The notes: a model not told the origin generated them from the letters alone. 64,000 nucleotides of DNA from Virgibacillus salexigens (GCF_014905415.1 NZ_BNEO01000001.1:744001-808000); one strand, 5' to 3'. Shown: positions 17,432 to 27,412, counted from the first letter of the stretch. A program made the numbers and translations.

Positions 17432-18871
17432 TTAACCTTCTTCTAGTTTGGAAGGTTGTACATGGTTTGGAATTGGACAGCGATATGGATGTTTTTCTCG
17501 AAATGCATGGAATTCTTGCTTCACTTCAATTAATTCAGCCGGATTTAACAGAAGCTGAAGAGATGTTAATGCCATTGCACCTGCGGCTCGAAGCATGCCT
17601 TTATGAGCATAAGAAGAAATTCCCTGACTCGTCATTTGCCATGTATGCAATGGTGTTCCAAGAGCTGAGGTTGAGGCTGTTAATTGCGCAGTAGGAACAA
17701 CCCAACTAACATCCGAAACATCTGTTGACCCTGGAAGAATTCCTTCCGTCGGTTCATATTCAGCGATGGAGTCGGAGAGATATTTACCAGCGAATTCACT
17801 GCCATCGCCACCATAACCAAATCCTTTTATTACTTCGAGGTAACCGCCTTTTTCCACATCTGTCAACGAAGACCAGATTTTTTCAGCAAATGCCTTCTCC
17901 TTATCAGTTGGCTGCTCAATTCCTAACTCCTGCATATGGTTATATAGGAGGCTTTCAAGCTTGCGATTGGGAATATAATTAGAACAAGCTTTATCAAAAT
18001 CAATTCCCAACTCTGTTCCCGTCATTTTAGCTGCACCTTCAGCGATTTCGCAAACACGTTGATAAATTTCATCCACCTGAGTAACTTTAGGGGCACGAAT
18101 TAAATACAACACTTCCGCATTAGCCTGTACCACATTAGGAGAAATTCCCCCTGTATTCGTCACGGCATAGTGCAGCCTTGCCTCAGGTATGATATGCTCA
18201 CGCAAATAATTGACACCGACATTCATTAACTCAACTGCATCTAATGCACTTCTTCCTAAATGTGGAGAGTTAGCTGCGTGTGATGGGATCCCTTTAAATT
18301 TAAATGCTATTTGGTAGTTAGCAAGACTCGATAAACTCATTATTGCGTTAGCTGGAGATGGATGCCATGTTAAGGCTGCGTCTACCTCATCAAACACACC
18401 CTCTCTAACCATAAATGTTTTACCAGACCCGCCTTCTTCCCCTGGGCAACCAAAGAATTTCACTGTACCAGATAAACCATTCGCTTCAATGTAACTTTTA
18501 ACTGCAAATGCAGCAGCTAAAGAACCGGTACCAAGCAAATTATGCCCACAACCATGGCCTACATCAACTTTAACTGGTTTATATTCCGTTTCATTTGGTT
18601 CTTGGCCAAGACCAGAAAGCGCGTCGAATTCACCTAAGAATCCAATAATTGGCGAGCCGCTCCCGTATGTTGCAACAAAAGCAGTCTCCATATCAGCTAC
18701 TCCTTGTTCAACAATAAATCCTTCTTGCTCACATTCGGAAGCCAAGAATCTAGAGGATTCATATTCTTCAAATCTTGTTTCAGGATGCTGATAGATATAT
18801 TCACTAATTCGCTGAAAAAGTGCTTTGTTTTTTGCTAAGTATTGTTTAATATAACTACGCGTATCTTTCAT
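17432..18871 (-). CDS. abgB: M20 amidohydrolase, AbgB-like (p-aminobenzoyl-glutamate hydrolase subunit B)
   Basis: This 479-residue protein is close to the length of E. coli AbgB (481). The M20 metal site is in VDVGHGCGHNLLGTG with the acidic pair in FFGCPGEEGGSGKTFM, and ALTWHPSPANA supplies a later ligand. The dimerisation-domain signature KGIPSHAANSPHLGRSALDA is present. It is the first gene of the abgB-abgT-abgA-like operon. A related possibility is an indole-3-acetyl-amino-acid or carboxypeptidase-type hydrolase. ATG follows TGGAGGATATAA. Confidence 0.84.
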   Translation of the reverse strand: MKDTRSYIKQYLAKNKALFQRISEYIYQHPETRFEEYESSRFLASECEQEGFIVEQGVADMETAFVATYGSGSPIIGFLGEFDALSGLGQEPNETEYKPVKVDVGHGCGHNLLGTGSLAAAFAVKSYIEANGLSGTVKFFGCPGEEGGSGKTFMVREGVFDEVDAALTWHPSPANAIMSLSSLANYQIAFKFKGIPSHAANSPHLGRSALDAVELMNVGVNYLREHIIPEARLHYAVTNTGGISPNVVQANAEVLYLIRAPKVTQVDEIYQRVCEIAEGAAKMTGTELGIDFDKACSNYIPNRKLESLLYNHMQELGIEQPTDKEKAFAEKIWSSLTDVEKGGYLEVIKGFGYGGDGSEFAGKYLSDSIAEYEPTEGILPGSTDVSDVSWVVPTAQLTASTSALGTPLHTWQMTSQGISSYAHKGMLRAAGAMALTSLQLLLNPAELIEVKQEFHAFREKHPYRCPIPNHVQPSKLEEG

Positions 18872-19056
18872 TTATATCCTCCATTCTCTTCAACTCGATT
18901 AAAAGCCAAAAAATGATAAACGTAATTTTTCGACATTTTTCAACATAATACATGCTTCTATTTAAAAAGTCAATATATTTTTAATCTTCCTCTAATTGAA
19001 TGACAAATAAGCATTTTTACTGTAATCCCTTTATCATGCAAGGTTATCTCTGCATC

Positions 19057-19099
19057 AAAAAAGTTCTTATTTACCATTCAAGAAGATGCAAATAAGAAC
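19057..19099 (-). terminator. Terminator after the M20 dipeptidase gene
   Basis: Read on the minus strand, GTTCTTATTT and AAATAAGAAC pair around a 17-base loop and are followed by six T. Confidence 0.65.
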
Positions 19100-19136
19100 C
19101 CTGGAAATCTTTTCAAAGACTTTGTTGTATATTTAA

Positions 19137-20486
19137 TTAAGCATACGCCTTTCCTAATTCGTGAATAACATGACATGTACACATAATTCCATCAAAAAAA
19201 TTCTCTACATTTATATTCTCATTTGGAGAGTGATTCGCCTCATCAAAGTTGGCATACGGCACGACAACAGAAGGGACGCCTAATAGTTGCGTCCAAACAT
19301 AATCTGGTAAACTTCCACCAAGACTTGGCTGTAAAATTGGTTTTTGATGATATGATTTTTCTACCGCTTTTTTAATAATTGCCACCTCTTTTGAATCTGC
19401 AGGTGTACGAGAGGCTTTCATGGAGCCATGTCTGATAACCTCTACATCTGGAGCATATTTTTTTACATGCTTTTCAATCTTCCGGTAAATATCATCCGGA
19501 TCTTGATCCACTACTAATCGAAAATCTATTTTGACATTTGCAATAGATGGAATATTCGTTTTTGCACCTTCGCCACCATAACCACTATGAAAACCAGCTA
19601 TATTAAAAGTAGGTTCTAACGTTAGTTTTTTATAATACGCTTCTTTGGTCATGTCAAATTCTTTATAACCAATCTTTTCAGCAATCGATTTTGGATCAAA
19701 TGGCAATGTAGATATTAATTCCAATTCGTTTTCTGTTGGTTTACGTAAATCATCATAGAACCCTTCAATGAGGACGTTGCCATTCTGATCTCTCATGGTC
19801 TGCAATAAATCGATTAATTTCCAAGCAGGATTTGGAGCGATATTCCCTTTATTACCCGAATGGTTGTCCCACTCTGCACCTTTAGCTAAAAGTTCAATAA
19901 ACAGCATTCCTCTTACTCCAAGTAATACAAAGGGAGCGCCACTATCATGCATGGGACCATCTGATGTGTACACTAAGTCAGCTTTTAGTAATTTTTGATG
20001 CTCTTCCACAAACCTGGCTAGATTAGGACTGCCACTTTCCTCTTCCCCTTCAATTACAACCTTAATATTGATTGGTAACTCCCCTATCACTTCCTGATAA
20101 CTTTTAATTGCCAGCAGCTGTGCCATTATTTGCCCTTTATTGTCCCCCGCTCCACGACAGAAAATCTTCCCATCCTTTATAGTTGGTTCAAAAGGAGGCG
20201 TATTCCATTCCTCTATTGGATCAGGTGGCTGCACATCATAATGACCATAGATTAATAATGTAAAAAGTTTCGGATCTTTTATTTTTTCACCATAGACAAC
20301 AGGATGACCATCGGTTTCTATTAATCTTGTATTTAATCCTATATTTTCTACCATTTCAACTAACATGGCAGAGCATGCTTCCATCCCGATATTTTGGGCA
20401 CTAATACTTTCCTGCCTTAAAAAGGTAAATAAACTATCCAAGTACTCCCGACGATTCTTGTTTACATATTGTTCCATTTCCAACAT
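19137..20486 (-). CDS. M20 family dipeptidase/metallohydrolase
   Basis: This 449-residue enzyme belongs to the ArgE/DapE/CPG2 branch of M20 and is close to CNDP-type dipeptidases. The first metal ligand is in YGHYDVQPP, the bridging Asp in FCRGAGDNKGQIM, and the general base with its neighbour in VVIEGEEESGSPNL; TSDGPMHDSG and a late PYANFDEANHSPNENI stretch complete the site. It is intracellular, with no signal peptide. It follows a threonine-synthase-like gene by 45 bp and is probably co-transcribed with it. ATG follows AAGGAGATGAAATAT. Confidence 0.88.
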   Translation of the reverse strand: MLEMEQYVNKNRREYLDSLFTFLRQESISAQNIGMEACSAMLVEMVENIGLNTRLIETDGHPVVYGEKIKDPKLFTLLIYGHYDVQPPDPIEEWNTPPFEPTIKDGKIFCRGAGDNKGQIMAQLLAIKSYQEVIGELPINIKVVIEGEEESGSPNLARFVEEHQKLLKADLVYTSDGPMHDSGAPFVLLGVRGMLFIELLAKGAEWDNHSGNKGNIAPNPAWKLIDLLQTMRDQNGNVLIEGFYDDLRKPTENELELISTLPFDPKSIAEKIGYKEFDMTKEAYYKKLTLEPTFNIAGFHSGYGGEGAKTNIPSIANVKIDFRLVVDQDPDDIYRKIEKHVKKYAPDVEVIRHGSMKASRTPADSKEVAIIKKAVEKSYHQKPILQPSLGGSLPDYVWTQLLGVPSVVVPYANFDEANHSPNENINVENFFDGIMCTCHVIHELGKAYA

Positions 20487-20531
20487 ACATATTTCATCTC
20501 CTTATGGCAGTACTCTAACTAATACAAAACA

Positions 20532-21737
20532 TCAAATCTTCGCTTCCTTGTTTAACGTTGGGACCTCTACCTGTACCGTATTTGGATATTTTATTCCTGC
20601 TCCGGTATTTAAAACGACGACGCTCTCTTCATCATGAAACCAACCATTATTTCGTAGGTCACGCACAGCAGCAAAGGCTGCTGCACCTTCGGGACACACA
20701 AAAGCACCCTCCATACTGGAAATTTTCTCCTGCTCTTCCAGCATTGCTTCATCTTCTACAGCGATCGCACATCCGCCAGTTTGATAAATAGCCTCCAAAA
20801 CTAAGAAATCACCCAATGCTTTTGGTACATTTATTCCAAATGCAGTTGTTTGAGAGTTCGGCCAAAAATCGGATTCTGTTTTATTTTCCTTCCATGCCTT
20901 CACAATCGGAGCACAGCCTGCTGCTTGAACTGCTACTAATCGAGGTAACTTTCCTTTAATCCATCCTAACTCTTTCAATTCATTTAATGCTTTATAAATA
21001 CCTATTAATCCTACTCCACCACCAGTCGGGTAAAGAATGACATCAGGAATTTCCCAGTCCATCTGTTCTGCTATTTCCAATCCCATCGTTTTCTTACCTT
21101 CTATTCGGTACGGCTCTTTCAATGTAGATACATCATATAACTGGTTATCTTTCACATATTTCCCTATGATCTTTCCAGCATCACTAATTAAACCATCCAC
21201 TAAGTAAAGATTAGCACCTGATACAGCCGTCTCCTTTCGAGTAATTTCTGGGGCATCTATCGGCATCGCAATCGTTGACTTTATTCCGGCTCTAGCAGCA
21301 TACAAAGCCCATGCTGCACCAGCATTCCCATTAGTAGGCATCGCAAGCTCCGTCACACCTAATTCTTTTGCTTTCGACACACCAACTGCCGCTCCCCTAG
21401 CTTTAAACGAGCCAGTTGGGATAATCCCTTCATCCTTCATATACAAGTTCTTTATCCCTAGCTCACTTCCAAGCTTGGACATTTCAACAAGCGGGGTCAT
21501 CCCTTCGCCAAGCGAAATGACATTCTTACAATTCGCTACTGGAAGCAGTTCATGATACCTCCATAAGGAATCCTCCCGATCCTTCAATTCATCTGGCTTT
21601 AGATTATCTTTTAGTTGTTCGAGATCATAATTTACTAGAAGTGGTGCTCCACATGTACAAAGCTGCTGGACTGTGTTCACATCATACGTCTCACCACATT
21701 TTGGGCAATCAAGATACGAAACATAACTATACGGCAT
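20532..21737 (-). CDS. Threonine-synthase-like PLP enzyme
   Basis: This 401-residue fold-type II PLP enzyme starts at ATG 21735-21737, six bases after TAGGAGTG; the longer frame begins inside that ribosome binding site. The N-terminus carries a zinc-ribbon-like pair (CPKCGETYD and LCTCG), as in many threonine synthases. The PLP lysine is in GSFKARGAAVG, the phosphate loop in PTGGGVGLIG, and an asparagine in MPTNGNAGAAWALYA contacts the cofactor. It could make threonine, but its place beside an M20 dipeptidase and away from hom/thrB suggests a catabolic or amino-acid-specific lyase role. That is inference. Confidence 0.82.
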   Translation of the reverse strand: MPYSYVSYLDCPKCGETYDVNTVQQLCTCGAPLLVNYDLEQLKDNLKPDELKDREDSLWRYHELLPVANCKNVISLGEGMTPLVEMSKLGSELGIKNLYMKDEGIIPTGSFKARGAAVGVSKAKELGVTELAMPTNGNAGAAWALYAARAGIKSTIAMPIDAPEITRKETAVSGANLYLVDGLISDAGKIIGKYVKDNQLYDVSTLKEPYRIEGKKTMGLEIAEQMDWEIPDVILYPTGGGVGLIGIYKALNELKELGWIKGKLPRLVAVQAAGCAPIVKAWKENKTESDFWPNSQTTAFGINVPKALGDFLVLEAIYQTGGCAIAVEDEAMLEEQEKISSMEGAFVCPEGAAAFAAVRDLRNNGWFHDEESVVVLNTGAGIKYPNTVQVEVPTLNKEAKI

Positions 21738-21882
21738 TGTAATCACTCCTATAGAAAAGAAATAATAGTTTAATTTATTTATCTATTTTAAATAATTTTA
21801 TATTAAAAGAAAAACTTTGTTTACCATCAAATAAAAATACTGTAATATAGATAGCTTACAGTCTCTTACTTATATCAAATCA

Positions 21883-23067
21883 TTAGTCAGTACATAAATT
21901 CGCTATCACTTCTAACATAATTTCTGATCCTACTTTAATATCTTCTACAGAGGTGAATTCTTCTGGATGGTGACTCAGCCCATCTTTACTTGGTACGAAA
22001 ACCATGCCCACTTCCATATTATTCACGAGTGAATTTGCATCATGATTGGCGCCACTAGGTATAGACATAAATGAAACGAAATTGTTTTTACAGGCTTCGA
22101 TTATCTTGTTTTGTACATCTCGAGAAAGTTCACTCGGCGCTTTCTCAATAAGCTGCCTCGATTCTGCTTCAAAGTGCTTTCTTATATAAGCTTTTATCTC
22201 CTCTTCGATCATTTTCATTTCATTTAATTTGCTGCCTCTTATTTCTACTGTAAGATTCACAAGGCCTGGTACTACGTTTGCTTGATTTGGATGAACATCT
22301 AATTCCCCCACTGTAGCCACGTTGTCCCCGCCAAATCTGCAGACAATCTGGTTTACTTCTTGGATAATCTTCGAAGCATACAATAAAGCGTCTCTTCTCA
22401 TGTCCATCGGAGTCGTTCCAGAATGGCTGCTTTTTCCTTTTACGGTGACATGAAAACGAATAATGCCTGCAATAGAAGTAACGACACCGATCTGTTTTTC
22501 ATTAGCTTCTAATACCGAACCTTGCTCAATATGTAATTCCATATAAGAAAGGTATTTTTTTCTGTTTCTTACTGATTCAACATCCTGCCAATCAAATGAT
22601 AGTCCTTCTAATTTTTCTTTTATAGCTTCACTTTCTTCTATTAAACCCGCGAATGCCCTGCTTCCAAACGTTCCTCCGAGTACATTTGCTTCTTCACCAC
22701 GAAATGCAACTAATTCTATCGGATTGTTAAGGTTGATTCCCATTTCCTTTATTCTTAATAAACATTCTAAACCTAATACGACACCAAGCGCTCCGTCATA
22801 AAGACCTCCTTCAAAGACGCTATCCAAATGAGAACCCATCAGTAATGCAGGAGCGTCTGCTTGTCCAATTCTCCCAAATACATTGCCCACTCTATCCTGT
22901 TTTGTAGGTATTCCATTTTCCTCCATCTTCGTTTTTAACCATTGTAAAGCTGCATCTTCCTCTTCGGAATATGCCAATCTTGTATAGCCTTTTGTACCAC
23001 TGGAGATTCTTCCGATTTCATCTAAGTGATTCATTATTCTATCGATGTTTACATCCACTCTATCCAT
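21883..23067 (-). CDS. M20 Zn-dependent hydrolase (allantoate amidohydrolase / N-carbamoyl-amino-acid hydrolase type)
   Basis: This 394-residue protein belongs to the carbamoylase/allantoate amidohydrolase branch of M20. Metal-site motifs are MGSHLDSVFEGGLYDGALGV, AFRGEEANVLGGTFGSRAF and MELHIEQGSVLE, and the SHSGTTPMDMRRDAL motif marks the dimerisation domain. Substrates in the branch include N-carbamoyl-L-amino acids, beta-ureidopropionate and allantoate. ATG at 23065-23067 lies directly against AGGAG; the GTG three codons later (23056-23058) has better spacing and may be the real start. It is divergent from the sodium-solute symporter. Confidence 0.87.
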   Translation of the reverse strand: MDRVDVNIDRIMNHLDEIGRISSGTKGYTRLAYSEEEDAALQWLKTKMEENGIPTKQDRVGNVFGRIGQADAPALLMGSHLDSVFEGGLYDGALGVVLGLECLLRIKEMGINLNNPIELVAFRGEEANVLGGTFGSRAFAGLIEESEAIKEKLEGLSFDWQDVESVRNRKKYLSYMELHIEQGSVLEANEKQIGVVTSIAGIIRFHVTVKGKSSHSGTTPMDMRRDALLYASKIIQEVNQIVCRFGGDNVATVGELDVHPNQANVVPGLVNLTVEIRGSKLNEMKMIEEEIKAYIRKHFEAESRQLIEKAPSELSRDVQNKIIEACKNNFVSFMSIPSGANHDANSLVNNMEVGMVFVPSKDGLSHHPEEFTSVEDIKVGSEIMLEVIANLCTD

Positions 23068-23267
23068 CTCCTATGCTTTAGTAAATTTCACTTCATAACT
23101 ACATCTTCCTATCAGTTTAGCATGAAAATAAGAAAAGTAAGATAATTTTAATTTAAGAATAATAGGTAAAATTTAACCACAATTATCTCTACCTACAATC
23201 AAGCAAGTAATATAATTCTAACGACGATCATAGAAATGATTAGAACTTTGAAATAAGGAGGAACGAA

Positions 23268-24908
23268 ATGGTCTGGTACAGTTACTATATTATTCCAATC
23301 GTCTATTTAATTGCGATGATTCTAGTTGGTGTATTGGTGGCTAAAAAACAGGAAACTAGAGCAGACTTCTACGTTGCTGGCGGCAAGATGAATGCAGGAT
23401 TACTATTTAGTACAATCTTTTCCACAGTTGTAGGTGCGAACACATATATGGGATTTAGTGGAATGGTTTATCATGATGGTTTTTCGATGATGTGGCTATT
23501 AGTTGCCGCAGGATCAGCCTATTTTGTTCTTTTCTTTATATCAGGGAAAATCAGACAAATAGCCCGGCACTTTGAAGTCTTCACACTACCTGACTTGATG
23601 GCACTTCGTTATTCGAGCTCGGTTGCCATTCTTACCACCTTATTTTCGCTCGTCGCACTCGTTGGCGGAGCAGGAGGAAGTATACTAGGGATAGGAGTGA
23701 TTCTTCATTCTATCTTAGGGATTGATACGACATTAGCCATTTTAATTACTTCTGTAGTAACAATTACGTATACAGCTTTTGGAGGGCTTATGGGGGTGGC
23801 ATTAACCGATTGGATCCAATCAATTATTATGGTTATCGGATTAATCCTTGTTATTGTATTTGGACTTCAGGCCCTCTCCCCTGAGAGCACATTAATGAAC
23901 GCAACCATAAGTGGTAGTGAAGTTATGCAAACAGTGTTAGGTGGTAACTTTATGAGCCTTACAGAAAGTGCAACATTTATGATGATCATGACATGGGCCA
24001 TCACTTTTCTTCCTTTAAACACAATCAGTCAAACGCAAATACAACGCGTTTATTCGGCGAAAAACGTAAAAACAATTCAGCGTATTAGTCTACTAATGGT
24101 TTGGTTCGTAGCATTATTTATGGCGTTTGGATTAGCACTTGTAGGGGGGATTGGAAAGGCGTTAATTCCTGATATCAGTAATGCAGAAACGATCTTCCCC
24201 GTACTAGCAATGGAAGTCATTCACCCATGGATAGGAATCATTATTGTAACGGGTATCTTAGGAGCTTGTATGTCTACCGTCGACTCGAATCTTCTTGGTG
24301 CAGGCATTCATGTAACAAGAGATATTTATGAAAAAAACAAGCAACGGTTAGGAAAAACGATTAATGAAAAACATACCATTTCCATCACACGTTGGACCTT
24401 AGTAACGATTGGAGTTCTATCCACCTTTGCTGCCCTATGGACACCATCTATTATGGAATTATTGTTACTGACACAAAAAATATTTGCAGGTGCAACGTTC
24501 ATTCCAATCATCTTGGGGCTATTATGGAGCAGGGCGAACACCAAAGGGGCTACAACAGGGATACTACTTGGAGCTGGTGCCACGATTTATTGTCAAATTA
24601 TTAGTAGTACGATCGACCCTGTCATCATCGGCATTCTTTTCTCACTTGCTGGAACAATCATAGCTAGCCTGATTTCTACAGAGGAGACCGAAAAAGGAAA
24701 ACAATTTATTTATAAGACGATTAATAAGAAGGATATGGTGTTCTTATCAATTATTCTTGTCGGGTACATTGCTTTCCTTGTCGGCGTGAATTTTGTTAAC
24801 GTATGGCCGATCTTAATTGTGATTACACTTATCGGCTTATTAATTGGTGTACTATTATTAATTATATATATTCTTCCAAGAAAACGGAAAATCGGAGAGG
24901 AGCCTTAA
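23268..24908 (+). CDS. Sodium:solute symporter (SSS family)
   Basis: This 546-residue protein has about 13 predicted membrane helices, with an SSS-family core: RADFYVAGGKMNAGLLFSTI near the N-terminus, a GGAGGSILGIGVILHSILGI segment, and ITYTAFGGLMGVALTDWIQS, which is diagnostic of the family. ATG follows AAATAAGGAGG. It would import an amino acid, peptide or carboxylate with sodium. The gene is directly followed by a prolyl aminopeptidase-like hydrolase after one base, so proline or a proline-containing compound is a reasonable guess. Confidence 0.9.
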   Translation: MVWYSYYIIPIVYLIAMILVGVLVAKKQETRADFYVAGGKMNAGLLFSTIFSTVVGANTYMGFSGMVYHDGFSMMWLLVAAGSAYFVLFFISGKIRQIARHFEVFTLPDLMALRYSSSVAILTTLFSLVALVGGAGGSILGIGVILHSILGIDTTLAILITSVVTITYTAFGGLMGVALTDWIQSIIMVIGLILVIVFGLQALSPESTLMNATISGSEVMQTVLGGNFMSLTESATFMMIMTWAITFLPLNTISQTQIQRVYSAKNVKTIQRISLLMVWFVALFMAFGLALVGGIGKALIPDISNAETIFPVLAMEVIHPWIGIIIVTGILGACMSTVDSNLLGAGIHVTRDIYEKNKQRLGKTINEKHTISITRWTLVTIGVLSTFAALWTPSIMELLLLTQKIFAGATFIPIILGLLWSRANTKGATTGILLGAGATIYCQIISSTIDPVIIGILFSLAGTIIASLISTEETEKGKQFIYKTINKKDMVFLSIILVGYIAFLVGVNFVNVWPILIVITLIGLLIGVLLLIIYILPRKRKIGEEP

Positions 24909-24909
24909 A

Positions 24910-25767
24910 ATGTATGCAAATATTAACGATACGACCCTTTATTTCGATGTAGACGGAGCTCAATTAACACTAGAAAACGGACAGTTCAAAGAAAAGCCTG
25001 TCGTATTTGTCTTGCACGGTGGACCTGGCGGATCCCATTCAAATTTCAAACCACATTTAGATGCATTAACCAAAGAAGTCCAACTTGTTTATATCGACCA
25101 ACGTGGCTGTGGCTATTCAGCTGAAGAGGACAATGCTACCTACACACTCACACAAAATGTTGCTGATATCGAGGCATTACGAGAATATCTTGGACTCGAA
25201 AGCATCTGGATATTAGGCCATTCCTATGGTGGGATGGTGGCCATGCAATATGCTTTACAACACGGCACTTCACTTAATGGCCTTATATTAGCAACCACTT
25301 CTCCATCTTATCAATTTATAAAGAAAGCAAAACAATTCATAAACGAACAAGGAAATGAAGAACAGAAATATTACGCAAATATATTATGGGAAGGAGGTTT
25401 CCAATCAGAGCAAGAATTACAAGCATATTATCAAGCGATGAGTTCACTATATTCCCATAAAATAAGCGATAATCAAGAACAAGTCAGACCGTCTGTGAAA
25501 CGGTCATATCAAGCACTCAACAAGGGCTTCGGTGGATTTTTAAAGAACTTTGATGTTAGAGATGATCTACATACCATCACTTGTCCAACTCTAATTATTG
25601 CTGGAAGATACGACTGGGTAACCCCTGTCAGTGAAAGTCAAGAAATACATCAACGAATCCCTGGTAGTACCTTCCACATACTTGAAAACAGTAGTCACAG
25701 CGTATTTAATGATGAGAATGAGAAGACCATTTCCCTAATTCAAGCATTTATAGAGACTCATTTATAA
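24910..25767 (+). CDS. Alpha/beta hydrolase, proline iminopeptidase-like
   Basis: This 285-residue cytoplasmic hydrolase matches peptidase family S33. The oxyanion motif HGGPGGSHSNF is near residue 37 and DQRGCGYSAEEDNATYTL near residue 60, typical of proline iminopeptidases. The nucleophile Ser is in GHSYGGM (about residue 106), the acid in GRYDWVTP, and the His in NSSHSVFNDE near the C-terminus. It starts one base after the symporter stop, so the two are translationally coupled. Confidence 0.88.
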   Translation: MYANINDTTLYFDVDGAQLTLENGQFKEKPVVFVLHGGPGGSHSNFKPHLDALTKEVQLVYIDQRGCGYSAEEDNATYTLTQNVADIEALREYLGLESIWILGHSYGGMVAMQYALQHGTSLNGLILATTSPSYQFIKKAKQFINEQGNEEQKYYANILWEGGFQSEQELQAYYQAMSSLYSHKISDNQEQVRPSVKRSYQALNKGFGGFLKNFDVRDDLHTITCPTLIIAGRYDWVTPVSESQEIHQRIPGSTFHILENSSHSVFNDENEKTISLIQAFIETHL

Positions 25768-25774
25768 GAAAATG

Positions 25775-25796
25775 AACCCCCGACACGCGGGGGGTT
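25775..25796. terminator. Hairpin between convergent genes
   Basis: AACCCCC and GGGGGTT pair around a seven- to eight-base loop, eight bases after the iminopeptidase stop. There is only a short T-run on the plus strand. Confidence 0.6.
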
Positions 25797-25842
25797 ATAC
25801 ATAAAAAGAAATCAACGTTACGAAATTTTATTAACGGTACCT

Positions 25843-26571
25843 TTATAGTTGTATTCGTTGCTTATACGTATCAATCAATATTCGATTATGCTGATCAGCA
25901 CCTTCAATATTTCCACTTAAGAAAACAGGTGGATCATAATCGTTTTCTGCCATTTGCTTGATAGACTCAGCAAAAATGGCATTTAGTATGGTTGCACCAA
26001 TGACAGTGGAGCTAGGAGAAAAGTTTACCTCCACTTTGTCATGTGATAAGAGTGCATCCCCAACCGGCGCATGGTTATCAATTACTAGATCCACTACATC
26101 AAACAAATGCCGTTCACTTGTATGGCGTGATGGTTGGCTAGATGAATATGCCATGGAGGTAATTCCAATAACAAAGGCCTCTTTGCTTTTAGCCAAAACA
26201 GCCACATCAACTGGAACAGGGTTTCTTCCTGATGTCGAGATAACGATTACAAGGTCTCCTTTACGAATATCCTGTTCCTCCATAAATGTCTTTGCATAAT
26301 CATTTTTTCTCTCTAACATAGAAGAACGAACAGCGCCTTCATGAAGCATTAGCGGTTCATGTAAAATAGGATGTATTGGAACTAATCCCCCTGCTCGATA
26401 ATAAACTTCTTCTGTTAGGATATGCGAATGTCCACATCCAAATAAATGCACAATACCTCCATTTTGAATGACATCGGCAACTTTTTTAGCAGCATGATTT
26501 AATGCTTCCTGTTCTTCTTTTTTGACAATAGCTAGTAAATTAGTAATTTCACTGAAGTATTGTTGAATCAT
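25843..26571 (-). CDS. SIS-domain phosphosugar-binding protein (UPF0309-like)
   Basis: This 242-residue single-SIS-domain protein has the phosphosugar-binding loop IVHLFGCGHSHILTEEVYYR (about residues 40-59) and the second SIS motif VIVISTSGRNPVPVDVA (about 109-125). SIS proteins bind or isomerise phosphorylated aldoses and ketoses. Length and the GCGHSH motif fit the UPF0309 group rather than regulators of the RpiR type, as no helix-turn-helix domain is present. Its ATG overlaps the creatininase-like gene's stop (TAATG). It is the last gene of the PTS operon, so a phosphosugar from that PTS is the likely ligand. Confidence 0.82.
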   Translation of the reverse strand: MIQQYFSEITNLLAIVKKEEQEALNHAAKKVADVIQNGGIVHLFGCGHSHILTEEVYYRAGGLVPIHPILHEPLMLHEGAVRSSMLERKNDYAKTFMEEQDIRKGDLVIVISTSGRNPVPVDVAVLAKSKEAFVIGITSMAYSSSQPSRHTSERHLFDVVDLVIDNHAPVGDALLSHDKVEVNFSPSSTVIGATILNAIFAESIKQMAENDYDPPVFLSGNIEGADQHNRILIDTYKQRIQL

Positions 26572-27305
26572 TATAACCCCTCCACTTTGAATGCTTCGAT
26601 TATCTTAACCATATTCTCCAAGGCAGTTTCGATAATATATTCCCCTTTTTCTTTTGTCGCAAGGCTGGCATCTCCTAATACAGCTGTTTCGGTAAACTCC
26701 TCCCAAGGTGTAGGCGTGGAATCAGCGTGCATTGGTATATTTGGAATATCCGTAAGCGCCTTGTCCATATCAACGAATTCGGGAGCCAGGTACAGCATGT
26801 AAGATGTTTCGATTTCACAGGCATGAAAGTAAGTGTTATGGGTTGAATTGTTCTCTCTGACTTCAGCTGCCGCCTTGTTCATGCCTGGATAAAAGAAATA
26901 AAACACACGCATTTCCGGGCAGGATTCGTACAATACCCGCGCCGCTTCTTTTAATGCTGTTTGGTTCCCTAAATGCCCATTCACCATAGCAAATGTTCGA
27001 AATCCTTGTTTATAAAGACTTTCACCGATATCAACGAGAAAGGAGATCAATGAATTGTTGCTTACATTAATACTTCCCGGAAAGTTGCGGAGGCTCCATA
27101 TCTGACCATAAGGTAATGTCGGCAGTACAAAAGCCTTCACACGTTCCGCCAATTTTTGGGATAACCGCTCAGCCAGAAAATTATCCGTACCAAGCGGTAA
27201 GTGAGGACCATGAGCCTCCACTGCACCGATTGGTAATATAGCAATTTGTGATTGATTCATTTTTTCTTTTATTTCAAATGAATTCTCATTTTGGAATTCC
27301 ACCAT
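26571..27305 (-). CDS. Creatininase-family metallohydrolase
   Basis: This 244-residue protein has the family's metal-binding signatures: PIGAVEAHGPHLPLGTDNFL (about residues 26-45) supplies Glu, His and Asp ligands, and AMVNGHLGNQTALKEAARVL has the later His-containing loop; ACEIETSYMLYLAPE supplies a late Glu. The family includes creatinine amidohydrolase, formamidopyrimidine deformylase and the mycofactocin protease MftE, so the fold does not fix the substrate. Here it lies between a phosphotriesterase-like gene and a SIS gene in a PTS operon, which points to hydrolysis of an amide or lactam in a sugar derivative. That last step is inference. Confidence 0.82.
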   Translation of the reverse strand: MVEFQNENSFEIKEKMNQSQIAILPIGAVEAHGPHLPLGTDNFLAERLSQKLAERVKAFVLPTLPYGQIWSLRNFPGSINVSNNSLISFLVDIGESLYKQGFRTFAMVNGHLGNQTALKEAARVLYESCPEMRVFYFFYPGMNKAAAEVRENNSTHNTYFHACEIETSYMLYLAPEFVDMDKALTDIPNIPMHADSTPTPWEEFTETAVLGDASLATKEKGEYIIETALENMVKIIEAFKVEGL

Positions 27306-27412
27306 GCCTCAAGCCCCCAATTTTTCAATGATTGTTTATATCGAAATAACCCCCGAACGGTTCATTCCAAAACGATGATTATGTCTACACAAAAACTCTC
27401 GCAACTTCACAT

